Source of the DNA: Terrimonas pollutisoli
GTDB lineage: Bacteria > Bacteroidota > Bacteroidia > Chitinophagales > Chitinophagaceae
Length of the DNA stretch: 33,243 bases
Reading direction: 5' to 3'
Assembly (NCBI RefSeq): GCF_029360765.1
Contig: NZ_JARKNA010000030.1
Coordinates: forward strand, 1-33,243
A program made the position numbers and the translations under genes. Every line of letters begins with the position of its first letter. Position 1 is the first letter of the stretch. The notes under the pieces are model-generated. The model saw only the letters and a list, made by a program, of their open reading frames with translations. It was not told the DNA's origin and searched no databases. Shown here piece after piece: positions 23,122 through 33,145 of this stretch.

Positions 23122-25941
23122 ATGTCCACAACCGTAAAACATAAACCGGGAACACTTGTACATTACCGACAACGGGATTGGATGGTATTACCATCTGATG
23201 ATCCTGATCTTTTACGTATAAAACCTTTGGGTGGTTCAGAAGAAGAAGAAACAGCCATTTTTCTTCCGATCACCATCCCTCACGAGAAAATAACATCTGC
23301 GAATTTTCCAGAACCGAATCCTGAACAGATTGGGTCATTTGAAACTGCACGTTTGTTATATGATGCTTTTCGTTTATCCTTTCGTAATGCATCGGGCCCA
23401 TTCCGCTGTATGGGGAAATTATCTTTCAGACCAAGAGCTTATCAGTTGATTCCATTAGTAATGTCTCTTAAAATGGATACGACACGGTTATTGATAGCCG
23501 ATGATGTAGGTATAGGTAAAACAATAGAGGCGCTAATCATCCTTAAAGAATTGATGGAGCGTGGCGAGGTAAAACGTTTTGCAGTTATCTGTCCACCGCA
23601 TCTCTGTGAACAATGGCAACAGGAGTTACGAGATAAATTAGACATACAAGCTGAAATCATTCGTTCCAGTACGGCTGCCAAACTCGATCGGCAACTACCA
23701 GACGATCAAAGCGTGTTTCACCATGTCCCTTACCAGGTTGTTTCTATTGATTATGTAAAAGCCGACAAACGTAGAGGAATCTTTCTGAACGATTGTCCGG
23801 AGTTTATTATCGTGGATGAAGCACATACATGTACATTACCGGCAGGTGCTAAAAGCAAATCGCAACAACAACGTTTTGCCTTACTACATGATCTGTCAGC
23901 AAACAAGGAACGTCAGATTGTTTTATTAACAGCGACACCGCATAGTGGCAAGGATAGCGAGTTTGCCTCTTTACTTGGGTTATTGAAGCCTGAATTTTCG
24001 AAACTGAATTTTGAAACCATTGAAGCGGTGGACAGAAAAAAACTAGCCCGCCATTTTGTTCAACGTAAAAGAGAGAACATCAAAAGATGGTTAAATGAAA
24101 GTACAGAGTTTCCGGAACGGGATTCAAAAGAATTAGGTTTTATTTTGACCAACGAATACTTACTTTTTTATAACAGACTTCTACATTTTGCAAAGGGAAT
24201 TTCTACTGCTGGAAAAGCAATGAACGAACACACCCGTTTGCTTCGTTCGTGGGCAGCCATTTCATTAATCAAAGGATCTATGTCGAGCCCTGCAATGGCC
24301 ATGGAAATGCTTACACGAAGAAAGGAAAAAATTGAGGAGGATGGTCTATTGGGAGTAGAAGACAATTTAGAAAATACACTTTTTGAGGAACTCGATCAGG
24401 TATCGGATGTGCCCCGGCAGGACTTGATTGAAAATCTCAATTTTGCCAATAACGAATTAAAAGAGTTAGATGATCTGCATAAAGAAGCACAATCTATTTT
24501 CAATAGTAAGACTGATCAGAAAATTGAGACAACGATTAAGTTGGTAAAAGAATGGGTGAAAGAAGGATTTGCTCCCATTATCTTCTGTCATTACATCCCC
24601 ACAGCTAATTATGTAGCTGAACGATTGAAAGAAGTTTTGCCTAATAATATTCATATCGAAGCCATTACTTCTGAATTGGCTGATGAACAACGAAAGGAAC
24701 GTATAGAACTCATGGGTAAGAGTGAAAAAAGGATATTGGTAGCAACAGATTGCTTGAGTGAAGGTATTAATCTGCAGGATCAGTTTACTGCAGTATTGCA
24801 TTATGATTTACCATGGAATCCCAACCGTATTGAACAAAGGGAAGGTCGGGTTGACCGCTTTGGACAGGCGGCACCCATTGTAAAAACCTATGTGCTTTAT
24901 GGTGAGAACAACGATATGGATATGTTTATCCTGGAAGTACTCATCCGTAAAGTACGGGATATTCAACGTTCAACCGGTGTATCCATCAGCATAGGTGAGA
25001 ATAGCAAGTCGATAATGACAGAAGCTGCTCAACGTCTTTTATTCAACAATAAAAAAGATGCCGTTCAGCAGGAGCTGTTTAAAGATACTGATGAGACCAT
25101 CAGTAATGAATTAGAACTGGCACGTAAAAAAGGTGAAAACATCCGAAGCATATTTGCGCATGAAACCATTGATCCCGCAACTATCAAAGCCGATCTCGAA
25201 GCAGTTGATGAAGCCATTGGCGATATTAAAACAGTAAAGCATTTTGTTTGCAGTGCCGTGCAACAGTTAGGTGGTTCCTGCGAACCAGATCGTAAAGTAG
25301 GTTTCATCTTAAGGCCGCAAAACCTGCCAGCCCATATCAGCCGCTGTTTTAATAACGTTGCTACAGTGAAATTGAGTTTTGACTCACCTACACCAAAAGG
25401 CTATATCTACATTGGGCGTAACCATAAGTTTACGGAATTGCTTTGCCAGTTCTTAATTGCCTTGTCTTTTGAACCAAGAACGGAGTATGGAAAAATTGCC
25501 CGGGTTTGTGAAGTACAAACTGATACCGTTTTCACAAAAACAGTATTAGTAGTGTTCCGTGTAAGAAACGTCATCAAAGAAGTTTCGTCCAAAAAGGAAA
25601 GCATCGCAGAAGAAATGTATCTCTGGGGGTACAGCTCTGTAGATGGTAAAACAAAAATACTCGACTTTAAAGAAGCAAAGACGCTCTTACTTGAGTCACG
25701 CAGTTTATCAAACCTTTCAGCAGAGCGGCAACAGGCAGATATAAAAAATGAAATGAGCCGCTTCGATGAAATGAAACAACAGTTTTTGGAACTGGCAGGT
25801 AACAGAGCCGATGAATTGGTAACAGCCCACAGCCGGTTTAAGGATTTAATTGGCGGACGCCGCTATGAAAAAGCTACACCCGTGTTGCCTCCTGATGTAA
25901 TGGGGGTATATATCCTGATGCCTCAACCGAAGAATCTTTAA
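23122..25941 (+). CDS. SNF2-family helicase, DrmD-like (DISARM)
   Basis: This 939-residue SNF2/RapA-type DNA translocase carries an N-terminal module (about 8-60) with PGTLVHYRQRDWMVLPSDD and RIKPLGGSEEEETAIFLP, which I associate with DrmD of class 1 DISARM. Motor motifs are intact: DDVGIGKT (127-134), VDEAH (231-235), LTATPHSG (269-276), SEGINLQ (about 545) and REGRVDRFGQ (about 573-582). In DISARM the helicases are thought to act with the methylase to recognise and block incoming unmodified DNA. It starts five bases after the big helicase gene and is separated from the methylase, its usual neighbour, by the trlF gene. It could alternatively be a general RapA-like defence helicase; DrmD is favoured by the N-terminus and context. 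Confidence 0.82.
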   Translation: MSTTVKHKPGTLVHYRQRDWMVLPSDDPDLLRIKPLGGSEEEETAIFLPITIPHEKITSANFPEPNPEQIGSFETARLLYDAFRLSFRNASGPFRCMGKLSFRPRAYQLIPLVMSLKMDTTRLLIADDVGIGKTIEALIILKELMERGEVKRFAVICPPHLCEQWQQELRDKLDIQAEIIRSSTAAKLDRQLPDDQSVFHHVPYQVVSIDYVKADKRRGIFLNDCPEFIIVDEAHTCTLPAGAKSKSQQQRFALLHDLSANKERQIVLLTATPHSGKDSEFASLLGLLKPEFSKLNFETIEAVDRKKLARHFVQRKRENIKRWLNESTEFPERDSKELGFILTNEYLLFYNRLLHFAKGISTAGKAMNEHTRLLRSWAAISLIKGSMSSPAMAMEMLTRRKEKIEEDGLLGVEDNLENTLFEELDQVSDVPRQDLIENLNFANNELKELDDLHKEAQSIFNSKTDQKIETTIKLVKEWVKEGFAPIIFCHYIPTANYVAERLKEVLPNNIHIEAITSELADEQRKERIELMGKSEKRILVATDCLSEGINLQDQFTAVLHYDLPWNPNRIEQREGRVDRFGQAAPIVKTYVLYGENNDMDMFILEVLIRKVRDIQRSTGVSISIGENSKSIMTEAAQRLLFNNKKDAVQQELFKDTDETISNELELARKKGENIRSIFAHETIDPATIKADLEAVDEAIGDIKTVKHFVCSAVQQLGGSCEPDRKVGFILRPQNLPAHISRCFNNVATVKLSFDSPTPKGYIYIGRNHKFTELLCQFLIALSFEPRTEYGKIARVCEVQTDTVFTKTVLVVFRVRNVIKEVSSKKESIAEEMYLWGYSSVDGKTKILDFKEAKTLLLESRSLSNLSAERQQADIKNEMSRFDEMKQQFLELAGNRADELVTAHSRFKDLIGGRRYEKATPVLPPDVMGVYILMPQPKNL

Positions 25942-25979
25942 ATTATGTAAAAATCAAAACCAATAACATAACTGTTCAA

Positions 25980-28900
25980 ATGGCAAATAAATATATAAAA
26001 GGTTCGGAATGGCGTAAATGGGACTTACATGTTCATACTCCAAAATCGATTGTTCAGCATTATGGTGGTGACACACCTGAGGCATGGGAAAAATTCATTG
26101 ATGACCTTGAAAAATTGCCAAATGAATATAAAGTAATCGGCATCAATGATTACATCTTTTTAGATGGGTATCGAAAAGTCTTGGAATACAAAGAAGCTGG
26201 AAGGCTCACGAACATCGATTTAATATTGCCGGTTATAGAATTGAGAGTAGATAAGTTCGCTTCAGTTGGCGATGAAGCATGGAAAAAAATTAATCTTCAC
26301 GTTATATTCTCAAATGAAAATACCCCTGAAATAATCGAAGCACAGTTTTTAAGTGCAATTCAACATTCAATAAAAATTTCACCGGACATTGAAGGAGTTG
26401 ACTTCAAGGGGGTGGCAACAAAAGAGGCACTGGCGCAAATTGGAAAACAAATTAAGGATACATCCACTGTAGAAATTAACGGCTCAGATTTAAAGGTCGG
26501 TTTTTGGAATATCTTTTTTGACTATAAAACTGTCATGGACATTACAAAGGGATTTTTTAAAGGAAGTTGTTTAACAGCTATCGGGAAATCAGAATGGGAT
26601 ACAATGCGGTGGGACGGTTCGGCCGTACTTAAAAAAAGTATTATTAATGATGCAAACTTTTCTTTTATTTCACTTGAAAAACCTAAGGATTATTCTAAAC
26701 ATATTGCCGCTTTAGATACTCAAAAGGTAAAAAGCATGCTATTGGATTGCAGCGATGCGCATAATTTTTCTGACACAACTGACAAGGATCGTATTGGCAA
26801 TTCATTTACTTGGTTAAAATCAGATACTACATTTGAAGGTTTAAAACAGGTTTCCAATGATAAAGCTAGAATTTATATAGGAAGTAAACCTCCTCTATTA
26901 GAAAGATTCGAAGCGAACAAAACCAAATTCATAAAGTCATTAACAATTAATAAAGTTGATAATTCACCTTTAACAGAAACGTGGTTTGATAAATTTGAAC
27001 TACCATTAAACCCTTCAATGGTTGCGATCATAGGGAATAAGGGCAACGGCAAAAGCGCAATCGCAGACTCAATAGGTCTTGTTGGAAATACTCCAAACTT
27101 TAATTTCTTTTCCTTTTTAAACGATCAGAAATTTCGCAAGAAGAAGCCCATTAATAAATCAGAGCATTATGAAGCGAGTATAAACTGGCAAGACGAAAGC
27201 TCTGACGTTAAGAGACTTAACCAAAATCCTGAAGCAACCAATGTAGAAAAAGTAAAATATATCCCACAAGGCTTTTTGGAAAGGTTATGTAATGAGGATG
27301 TGGATGATTTTGAAAAAGAACTAAGGCAAGTGATCTTTTCTCACTTATCAGAGGCAGAAAGGTTAGGGAAAGCGAATTTGAACGAATTAATAGAATATAA
27401 AACTGAGATTCTTAATGATGGAATTGAAGAACTGAAAAGGGAGATTGCGACAACCAATAAAATTCTGATTGAACTGGAGAAAAAGCAATCTGACGACTAT
27501 CGAAAAGCAATTGATGAAAAATTGAAAGAAAAAGAAAATGAACTTAAGGCTCATGAACTTGCAAAACCTAATTCAGTAGATCCCCCTACTGACCCCACAG
27601 TACTGCAACAGAATAGATTAGTTTCCAATGAAATTGACGTAAAAAGAATGAAGCTTAAAGTGCTTGAGGAAGTTATAACAAATAAGCACTCCCAACTAAA
27701 AGTATTGGGACTTGATATTGCTGAATTAGAAAAAGCAAATCAAAGTGTTTCAGTTTTTGAGAATCAATTAGTCAGACTCAGAAACGAAATAATGCCCACG
27801 CTTTCAAGAAATAACTTGGCATTTGATGATGTGGTTACTATAAAAATAGATAAATCAAAAATTACATCACTAATAACTGAAAAAGACCAACAGGCAAAAT
27901 TAATAGAATTAGATCTTGGTAATGGTTCAGAAAACGGATCCTTATTAGATAAAATAACCCTAAGCAATGAAATTAAGGAATTGCAGGATAAACTTGATGA
28001 CCATTCAAAAAGGTATCAGAAATTTATTGACGATTTGAAGTCTTGGGAGGAAAAGCGATCCTCCCTAATAGGAGTTGCAGAAAAAGATGGAACAATAACT
28101 TTTTTCAAGTCTCAAATCGAGTACTTGGAAAATTCACTTTTAGCAGAAATAGAACGACATCGGGAAGAACGAATTGGAGCTGTGCAAAAACTTTTTACCA
28201 AAAAGGAAGAAACCATCACCTTATATAGATCATTGTTTAAACCCGTTTCTGACTTTATCAAAACATACGGTGACGTACTCGAAAATTACAGTATCAATCT
28301 AGATGTTGATTACAAAATAAACGGATTAACGGAAAAGTTTTTTGATCACATAAGTCTAGGCTCAAAAGGAAGTTTTATTGGAAATCCAACCGGCATTGAG
28401 CGACTTACCCACATCACAGTTAATCATGATTTAAAAACCGAAAATGGCATAGTCGGATTCCTAAACGAAATGATCGATAATCTTCATTTTGACAGAAGAG
28501 ATGAATTCAAAGGTGAAAAACGAGATATTGAGAAACAATTGAAAAAAGGATACTCAGTATTAGACTTATATTCTTTTCTTTTCAATCTTGACTACCTAGA
28601 GCCAGAATATAAACTTAAATTGGGTGAAAAGAATATATCGGAACTTTCCCCAGGAGAAAGAGGCGCTTTGCTTCTGATCTTCTACTTAACGCTTGACCAA
28701 AATGACATCCCACTTATAATTGACCAACCTGAAGAAAATTTGGACAACCAGAGCGTATTTAAAATTCTTGTTCAATTTATTAAGGAAGCTAAGGACAAAA
28801 GGCAAATAATTATTGTAACGCACAATCCAAATATAGCGGTTGCATGCGATTCTGAGCAAATCGTTCACATTAACATAGATAAGCAAAATAAGAATGCTGT

Positions 28901-29027
28901 TCAGTTTATAAGTGGCTCTCTGGAAAATAAACTAATTAATGATGCTGTAATAGATATTTTAGAAGGAACATTCCCGGCATTGAATACAAGAACAAATACT
29001 TACAAGATAATTGAACGGCGTCAATAA
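25980..29027 (+). CDS. TrlF-family PHP + SMC-like AAA ATPase
   Basis: The protein has 1015 residues. The N-terminus is a PHP-type phosphoesterase: WDLHVHTPKS with metal ligands H17 and H19, then DCSDAHNF with D259 and H261. Next comes an SMC/Rad50-like ATPase split by a coiled coil: Walker A IGNKGNGKS (about 352-360), coiled coil about 460-760, signature LSPGERG, Walker B LIIDQPEENLDN and the switch histidine in VTHNPN. This matches the TrlF group of AAA-like ATPases, found in defence loci. A likely action is nucleic-acid sensing coupled to phosphoester cleavage, but this is inference. Base composition is clearly lower in GC than in the flanking genes, suggesting separate acquisition. The methylase gene starts eight bases after its stop codon. 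Confidence 0.85.
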   Translation: MANKYIKGSEWRKWDLHVHTPKSIVQHYGGDTPEAWEKFIDDLEKLPNEYKVIGINDYIFLDGYRKVLEYKEAGRLTNIDLILPVIELRVDKFASVGDEAWKKINLHVIFSNENTPEIIEAQFLSAIQHSIKISPDIEGVDFKGVATKEALAQIGKQIKDTSTVEINGSDLKVGFWNIFFDYKTVMDITKGFFKGSCLTAIGKSEWDTMRWDGSAVLKKSIINDANFSFISLEKPKDYSKHIAALDTQKVKSMLLDCSDAHNFSDTTDKDRIGNSFTWLKSDTTFEGLKQVSNDKARIYIGSKPPLLERFEANKTKFIKSLTINKVDNSPLTETWFDKFELPLNPSMVAIIGNKGNGKSAIADSIGLVGNTPNFNFFSFLNDQKFRKKKPINKSEHYEASINWQDESSDVKRLNQNPEATNVEKVKYIPQGFLERLCNEDVDDFEKELRQVIFSHLSEAERLGKANLNELIEYKTEILNDGIEELKREIATTNKILIELEKKQSDDYRKAIDEKLKEKENELKAHELAKPNSVDPPTDPTVLQQNRLVSNEIDVKRMKLKVLEEVITNKHSQLKVLGLDIAELEKANQSVSVFENQLVRLRNEIMPTLSRNNLAFDDVVTIKIDKSKITSLITEKDQQAKLIELDLGNGSENGSLLDKITLSNEIKELQDKLDDHSKRYQKFIDDLKSWEEKRSSLIGVAEKDGTITFFKSQIEYLENSLLAEIERHREERIGAVQKLFTKKEETITLYRSLFKPVSDFIKTYGDVLENYSINLDVDYKINGLTEKFFDHISLGSKGSFIGNPTGIERLTHITVNHDLKTENGIVGFLNEMIDNLHFDRRDEFKGEKRDIEKQLKKGYSVLDLYSFLFNLDYLEPEYKLKLGEKNISELSPGERGALLLIFYLTLDQNDIPLIIDQPEENLDNQSVFKILVQFIKEAKDKRQIIIVTHNPNIAVACDSEQIVHINIDKQNKNAVQFISGSLENKLINDAVIDILEGTFPALNTRTNTYKIIERRQ

Positions 29028-29035
29028 TATCGTCC

Positions 29036-32000
29036 ATGAACTATTCTTCTATTAACATACAAGGTAATATCCTCAGTAGTGAGGTGCTGGAAAAAATCCG
29101 CACAGAGGATATTCGTTTTCAACAGGCAAAAGATTTTAATCTCGATCCGCATGCATCTGTACGTGATGAAATCAGCCTGGCCTGGTCTTTAGCACTGTCG
29201 CACTGGAAAGCATTCAAACAAAAACGGGAACAGCTTTCCGTCACCGATACCGGTACCACCGAAACACGTAACTATTGGATGAAACCCCTGATAGGTATTC
29301 TCGGTTACGAATTATCTGCGTCACAAGCCGAACTCATCAACGGTAAAACCTATGCCATCAGTTTCAGGGCAACCAATCTCGATCAATATCCGGTGCATTT
29401 TGTAGGCATCAACCAATCACTTGATGCAAGGGCCGAAACAGGCGGTCCACGACTCTCTCCGCATGCATTGGCACAGGAATACCTCAATAACCAGGAACAC
29501 ATGTATGCACTGGTGAGCAATGGTAAGTTTTTGCGGTTGCTGCGTGATGCTACCCGGCTCAGCCGACTTAGTTATCTGGAATTTAACCTGGAGCAAATGA
29601 TGGAGGAAAGCCTCTATGCAGAGTTTGCGCTGTTGTATCGTGTGTTACATGCCAGCCGCATGCCGCAAACTTTGGATACCAGTAAAGATAGTATTCTGGA
29701 GTTTTATCACTTGGAAGCATTGGCATCGGGTTCACGTATACGAGAGCGGCTGAGTATTGCGGTAGAAACTTCCATTAAAGAGCTGGCGAATGGTTTTTTG
29801 CAAAGCAATGTAAACGAAAGTTTACGAACAGCAATTGCAGCCAATCAACTGAATGCACAAGATTACTATCTCTATAATCTTCGAATCATTTACAGGTTAT
29901 TGTTTCTGATGGTGATTGAAGAACGGAAGCTTATTTATCCGGCCAACAGAGATGAACAACAGGAACAGCAGCGAACTATTTATTACAACTATTACAGCGT
30001 ACAGCGTTTGTGCAGGCTGGTGGAGAAGACAGTGTATGTAGATCCCAAGAAAACAGATTTATGGCAATCGCTGGTTACCTGCTTTACTTTGTTTGAAAAC
30101 AGTAAGTATGGAAAGCAACTTGGCATTGCTCCCTTAGGCTCAGGTTTATTTTCTTCTGATGTACTGGGTATTATGGGTGAACAGGTGCTGGACAACGATT
30201 CACTCCTGAAAGTACTACGCCATCTCGTAACGTTTGAAAGCGAAAACGGCCAACGGGTACGGGTAAATTATGCCGATCTGGATGTGGAAGAATTTGGTTC
30301 GGTATATGAAGGCTTGCTGGAATATGAACCGCAACTGCTGGAGCCGGCTACACAACCCCTGTTTATATTTAAAGCTGGTAACGAACGGAGCAGAAGCGGT
30401 AGCCATTATACACCGGAAGAGTTGGTAAAGCCATTAATACAACACTCACTTGACTACCTGATACACGATAAACTAAAAGAATCGAACCCCGAAGCAGGTT
30501 TGTTATCTTTAAAGGTTTGCGATGTGGCTTGCGGTAGTGGGCATATTTTATTATCGGCTGCAAGACGCATTGGGTTTGAACTGGCTAAGCTGCGTAGTAA
30601 AGAAGACCAACCCTCGCCAACAGTGTTGCGGCAAGCCATACGGGATGCAATTAATCATTGCATTTACGGTGTAGATAAAAACCCGTTGGCCGTAGAGTTG
30701 TGTAAGGTGGCCATGTGGCTAGAAGCACATAACCCAGGTGAGCCATTGAACTTTTTAGACCACCACATTAAATGTGGTGATGCCATTGTGGGTTTAGCCC
30801 ATAAAGATGAACTGGAAAAAGGCATAGCGGATGAAGCGTTTAAAACATTACCTGGTGATGATAAGAACATAGCAACTTCTTTTTTAAAGCGCAACAAACA
30901 GGAACGCAAACAAATGGAACAAACAGCATTTGATTTTGATGGTGCTGCTAAAGCAGAATTGGAAGCAGTTATTGAACAATACAAACTCTTTAAAAACCTG
31001 CCCGAACGTACACCTGAAGAAATAGCGAATAAGGAAAAGCAATACCGACAGTATGAAAGCGATTACCACCGCATACGCATGAAACAACTGGCTGATGCAC
31101 AGGTAGCCCAGTTCTTTATTCCAAAAATAGATGGCAACAAACCTTATTTGTTGACTGATGCAGAATACCGCAGCTTTTTACGCCAGGTAAACAAACATAT
31201 GGGTGTATTGCAAAGCAATAAATTAGCCAAGGCGGAAACGGTTGCAAAAGAAAAACGATTCTTTCATTGGTTTTTGGAATTTCCGGAAGTGTTTAATGAA
31301 GGTGGTTTTGATTGCATATTGGGAAATCCACCCTACTTAGGGGGCACATTAATTAGCGGCGCATTTGAAAAGTCCTATTATGAGTATATAACTTTTAATT
31401 ACAAAGGAGCCTCAAATAGATGTGATTTGTTAGGATATTTTCTTAGGAGGATATATTCAATAACAGGACAGAATAGGTATTTGTCTTTGATAGCGACCAA
31501 CTCCATTTCTGAAGGTGACACAAGGCTTGGAGGCTTGGAAATCATATTAGCAGAAGAAGGCGTTATTAATTATGCTGCGAAGTCTATACGCTGGCCTGGG
31601 AAAGCTGCCGTAATCGTGTCATTAATTTCAGTTTTCAAAGGAAAGTTCATTGGAAGAAAATATTTGCATGATACTTTAGTCGGTGAGATAAATTCCTTTT
31701 TGGAAACAGGCATTAGTAAAGGCTCTCCTGAACCATTAGTTCAGAATGAGAACTTCGGTTTCAATGGTAGCTATGTTTTCGGTGACGGGTTTCTAATTGA
31801 TCCGAAAATGGCAGAGAAGCTTATAACAGCAAACCCCGATAATAAAGAAGTTTTATTCCCTTATTTAAATGGTGATGATCTGAATAGTTCCTATTCGTTT
31901 GAAGCTAGCAGATGGGTAATTAATTTTTCAGACATGTCACTAGATATGGCTAAAAGATATCCTGACTGTTTTGAAATCGTTGACAATAAAGTGAAATCAT

Positions 32001-32923
32001 TTAGGTTGTCAAAATCAAAAGATGTTGCTTCAGCACCTTGGTGGCAATTCTGGCGATTAAGAAAGGCCTTGTATTCAAAAATAAAAAGTTTGGAGCGAGT
32101 ACTTATCCATACAAGAGTAACAAAAACCCATGGTTTTTCATTTATTCGCTCAAATATGGTTTTTTCAGATGCTACAGTTGTTATTGCACAAGAAAGAGGT
32201 TACATGCTCTGTTATCTACAAAGTTCCTTACATGAAGCATGGGCTTGGAAGTATAGTTCAAGGCTTAAGTCTGACAGAAGGTATTCAGTGGAGGATTGTT
32301 TTCAAACTTTCCCGTTTCCGAAAACGCCCATCCAACAACGAACTCAGCAGTTAGAAACAATCGGCGAAACTTATGACGGACACCGTCGCCAACTCATGCA
32401 TGCTATCCGGTTGGGCCTTACAAAAACTTTCAATGCCTTTCATGCGCCGGAAATAAAGCTGGGTATTTCAACTTCAGTTTTGCAAGGCGTAGCTAAAAAG
32501 GTCATCGAAAAGCAATACGGCAAAGAGATTTGGAACCTGTGGAATCATTTGCAAAAAACAGAAGGTACTTGCAGCATGGAAGAAGCCATTGCCGGTATTG
32601 TTAAACTAAGAGAACTGCATGTTCAAATGGATAATGCGGTATTAGATGCCTATGGCTGGAGTGATATCCAGCTCCGCCACGATTTCTACAAAGTAGACTA
32701 CCTTCCCGAAAACGACCGCATCCGCTTCACCATCCACCCAGATGCCCGCGAAGAAGTGCTCAAACGTTTACTCGAGCTTAACCATAAAATTCATGAAGAA
32801 GAAGTAAAGGCGGGGTTGTGGGATAAGAAGGGTAGAAAGAAGAAAGGGTATAAGGCAAATGACGAAGTAAGTAGGGTTGATGAGCCAGACAGTAGCTACG
32901 GAGGAATGTTTAAGCAGGAATAA
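29036..32923 (+). CDS. Eco57I-like N6-adenine DNA methyltransferase, DrmMI-like
   Basis: This large (1295 residues) class I methyltransferase would methylate adenines in host DNA and so mark self. The SAM-binding motif I is DVACGSGH (496-503), preceded by SGSHYTPEELVKPLI. The catalytic motif IV NPPY is at 764-767 (CILGNPPYLGG). The N-terminal 450 residues and the helical C-terminus (from about 1085) resemble Eco57I/PglX-type enzymes. The part just after NPPY, where the target recognition domain lies, is visibly AT-rich compared with both flanks. No separate PD-(D/E)XK endonuclease motif is obvious inside, so cleavage, if any, may be done by partners. It fits DrmMI of class 1 DISARM in type and neighbourhood. 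It ends 19 bases before a short ORF. Confidence 0.88.
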   Translation: MNYSSINIQGNILSSEVLEKIRTEDIRFQQAKDFNLDPHASVRDEISLAWSLALSHWKAFKQKREQLSVTDTGTTETRNYWMKPLIGILGYELSASQAELINGKTYAISFRATNLDQYPVHFVGINQSLDARAETGGPRLSPHALAQEYLNNQEHMYALVSNGKFLRLLRDATRLSRLSYLEFNLEQMMEESLYAEFALLYRVLHASRMPQTLDTSKDSILEFYHLEALASGSRIRERLSIAVETSIKELANGFLQSNVNESLRTAIAANQLNAQDYYLYNLRIIYRLLFLMVIEERKLIYPANRDEQQEQQRTIYYNYYSVQRLCRLVEKTVYVDPKKTDLWQSLVTCFTLFENSKYGKQLGIAPLGSGLFSSDVLGIMGEQVLDNDSLLKVLRHLVTFESENGQRVRVNYADLDVEEFGSVYEGLLEYEPQLLEPATQPLFIFKAGNERSRSGSHYTPEELVKPLIQHSLDYLIHDKLKESNPEAGLLSLKVCDVACGSGHILLSAARRIGFELAKLRSKEDQPSPTVLRQAIRDAINHCIYGVDKNPLAVELCKVAMWLEAHNPGEPLNFLDHHIKCGDAIVGLAHKDELEKGIADEAFKTLPGDDKNIATSFLKRNKQERKQMEQTAFDFDGAAKAELEAVIEQYKLFKNLPERTPEEIANKEKQYRQYESDYHRIRMKQLADAQVAQFFIPKIDGNKPYLLTDAEYRSFLRQVNKHMGVLQSNKLAKAETVAKEKRFFHWFLEFPEVFNEGGFDCILGNPPYLGGTLISGAFEKSYYEYITFNYKGASNRCDLLGYFLRRIYSITGQNRYLSLIATNSISEGDTRLGGLEIILAEEGVINYAAKSIRWPGKAAVIVSLISVFKGKFIGRKYLHDTLVGEINSFLETGISKGSPEPLVQNENFGFNGSYVFGDGFLIDPKMAEKLITANPDNKEVLFPYLNGDDLNSSYSFEASRWVINFSDMSLDMAKRYPDCFEIVDNKVKSFRLSKSKDVASAPWWQFWRLRKALYSKIKSLERVLIHTRVTKTHGFSFIRSNMVFSDATVVIAQERGYMLCYLQSSLHEAWAWKYSSRLKSDRRYSVEDCFQTFPFPKTPIQQRTQQLETIGETYDGHRRQLMHAIRLGLTKTFNAFHAPEIKLGISTSVLQGVAKKVIEKQYGKEIWNLWNHLQKTEGTCSMEEAIAGIVKLRELHVQMDNAVLDAYGWSDIQLRHDFYKVDYLPENDRIRFTIHPDAREEVLKRLLELNHKIHEEEVKAGLWDKKGRKKKGYKANDEVSRVDEPDSSYGGMFKQE

Positions 32924-32942
32924 ACTTTTAAACCTAAACCAT

Positions 32943-33137
32943 ATGTCTTACAGTAAAGAATTTATTGATGCCTTACTGGCCGCCGGACCCGAGTATAGTA
33001 AGGAAAAAATACTTGATTTTAAGCCTTTACCCAACACTATTCCTACCAGGCAGTACAGCGATTTTATTTATGGAAGTGTATCAAACCCCGACAATCCGTT
33101 TCGTATTGAACCGTTTTGTAAGCTCCCCTTATTTTAG
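32943..33137 (+). pseudogene. Short, probably truncated ORF after the methylase
   Basis: The ATG at 32943, 19 bases after the methylase stop codon, opens a 64-residue frame beginning MSYSKEFIDALLAAGPEYSK. I chose this start because the earlier in-frame ATG lies within the methylase gene. Up to about residue 58 (NPFRIEPF) the sequence looks like the orderly N-terminus of a larger soluble protein. It then ends abruptly in CKLPLF and a stop, and the +1 frame stays open for a few more codons. A truncation or a recombination junction near 33110 is likely. I do not recognise the family. It could instead be a genuine small protein of the operon. Confidence 0.45.
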
Positions 33138-33145
33138 TGCCAGGG

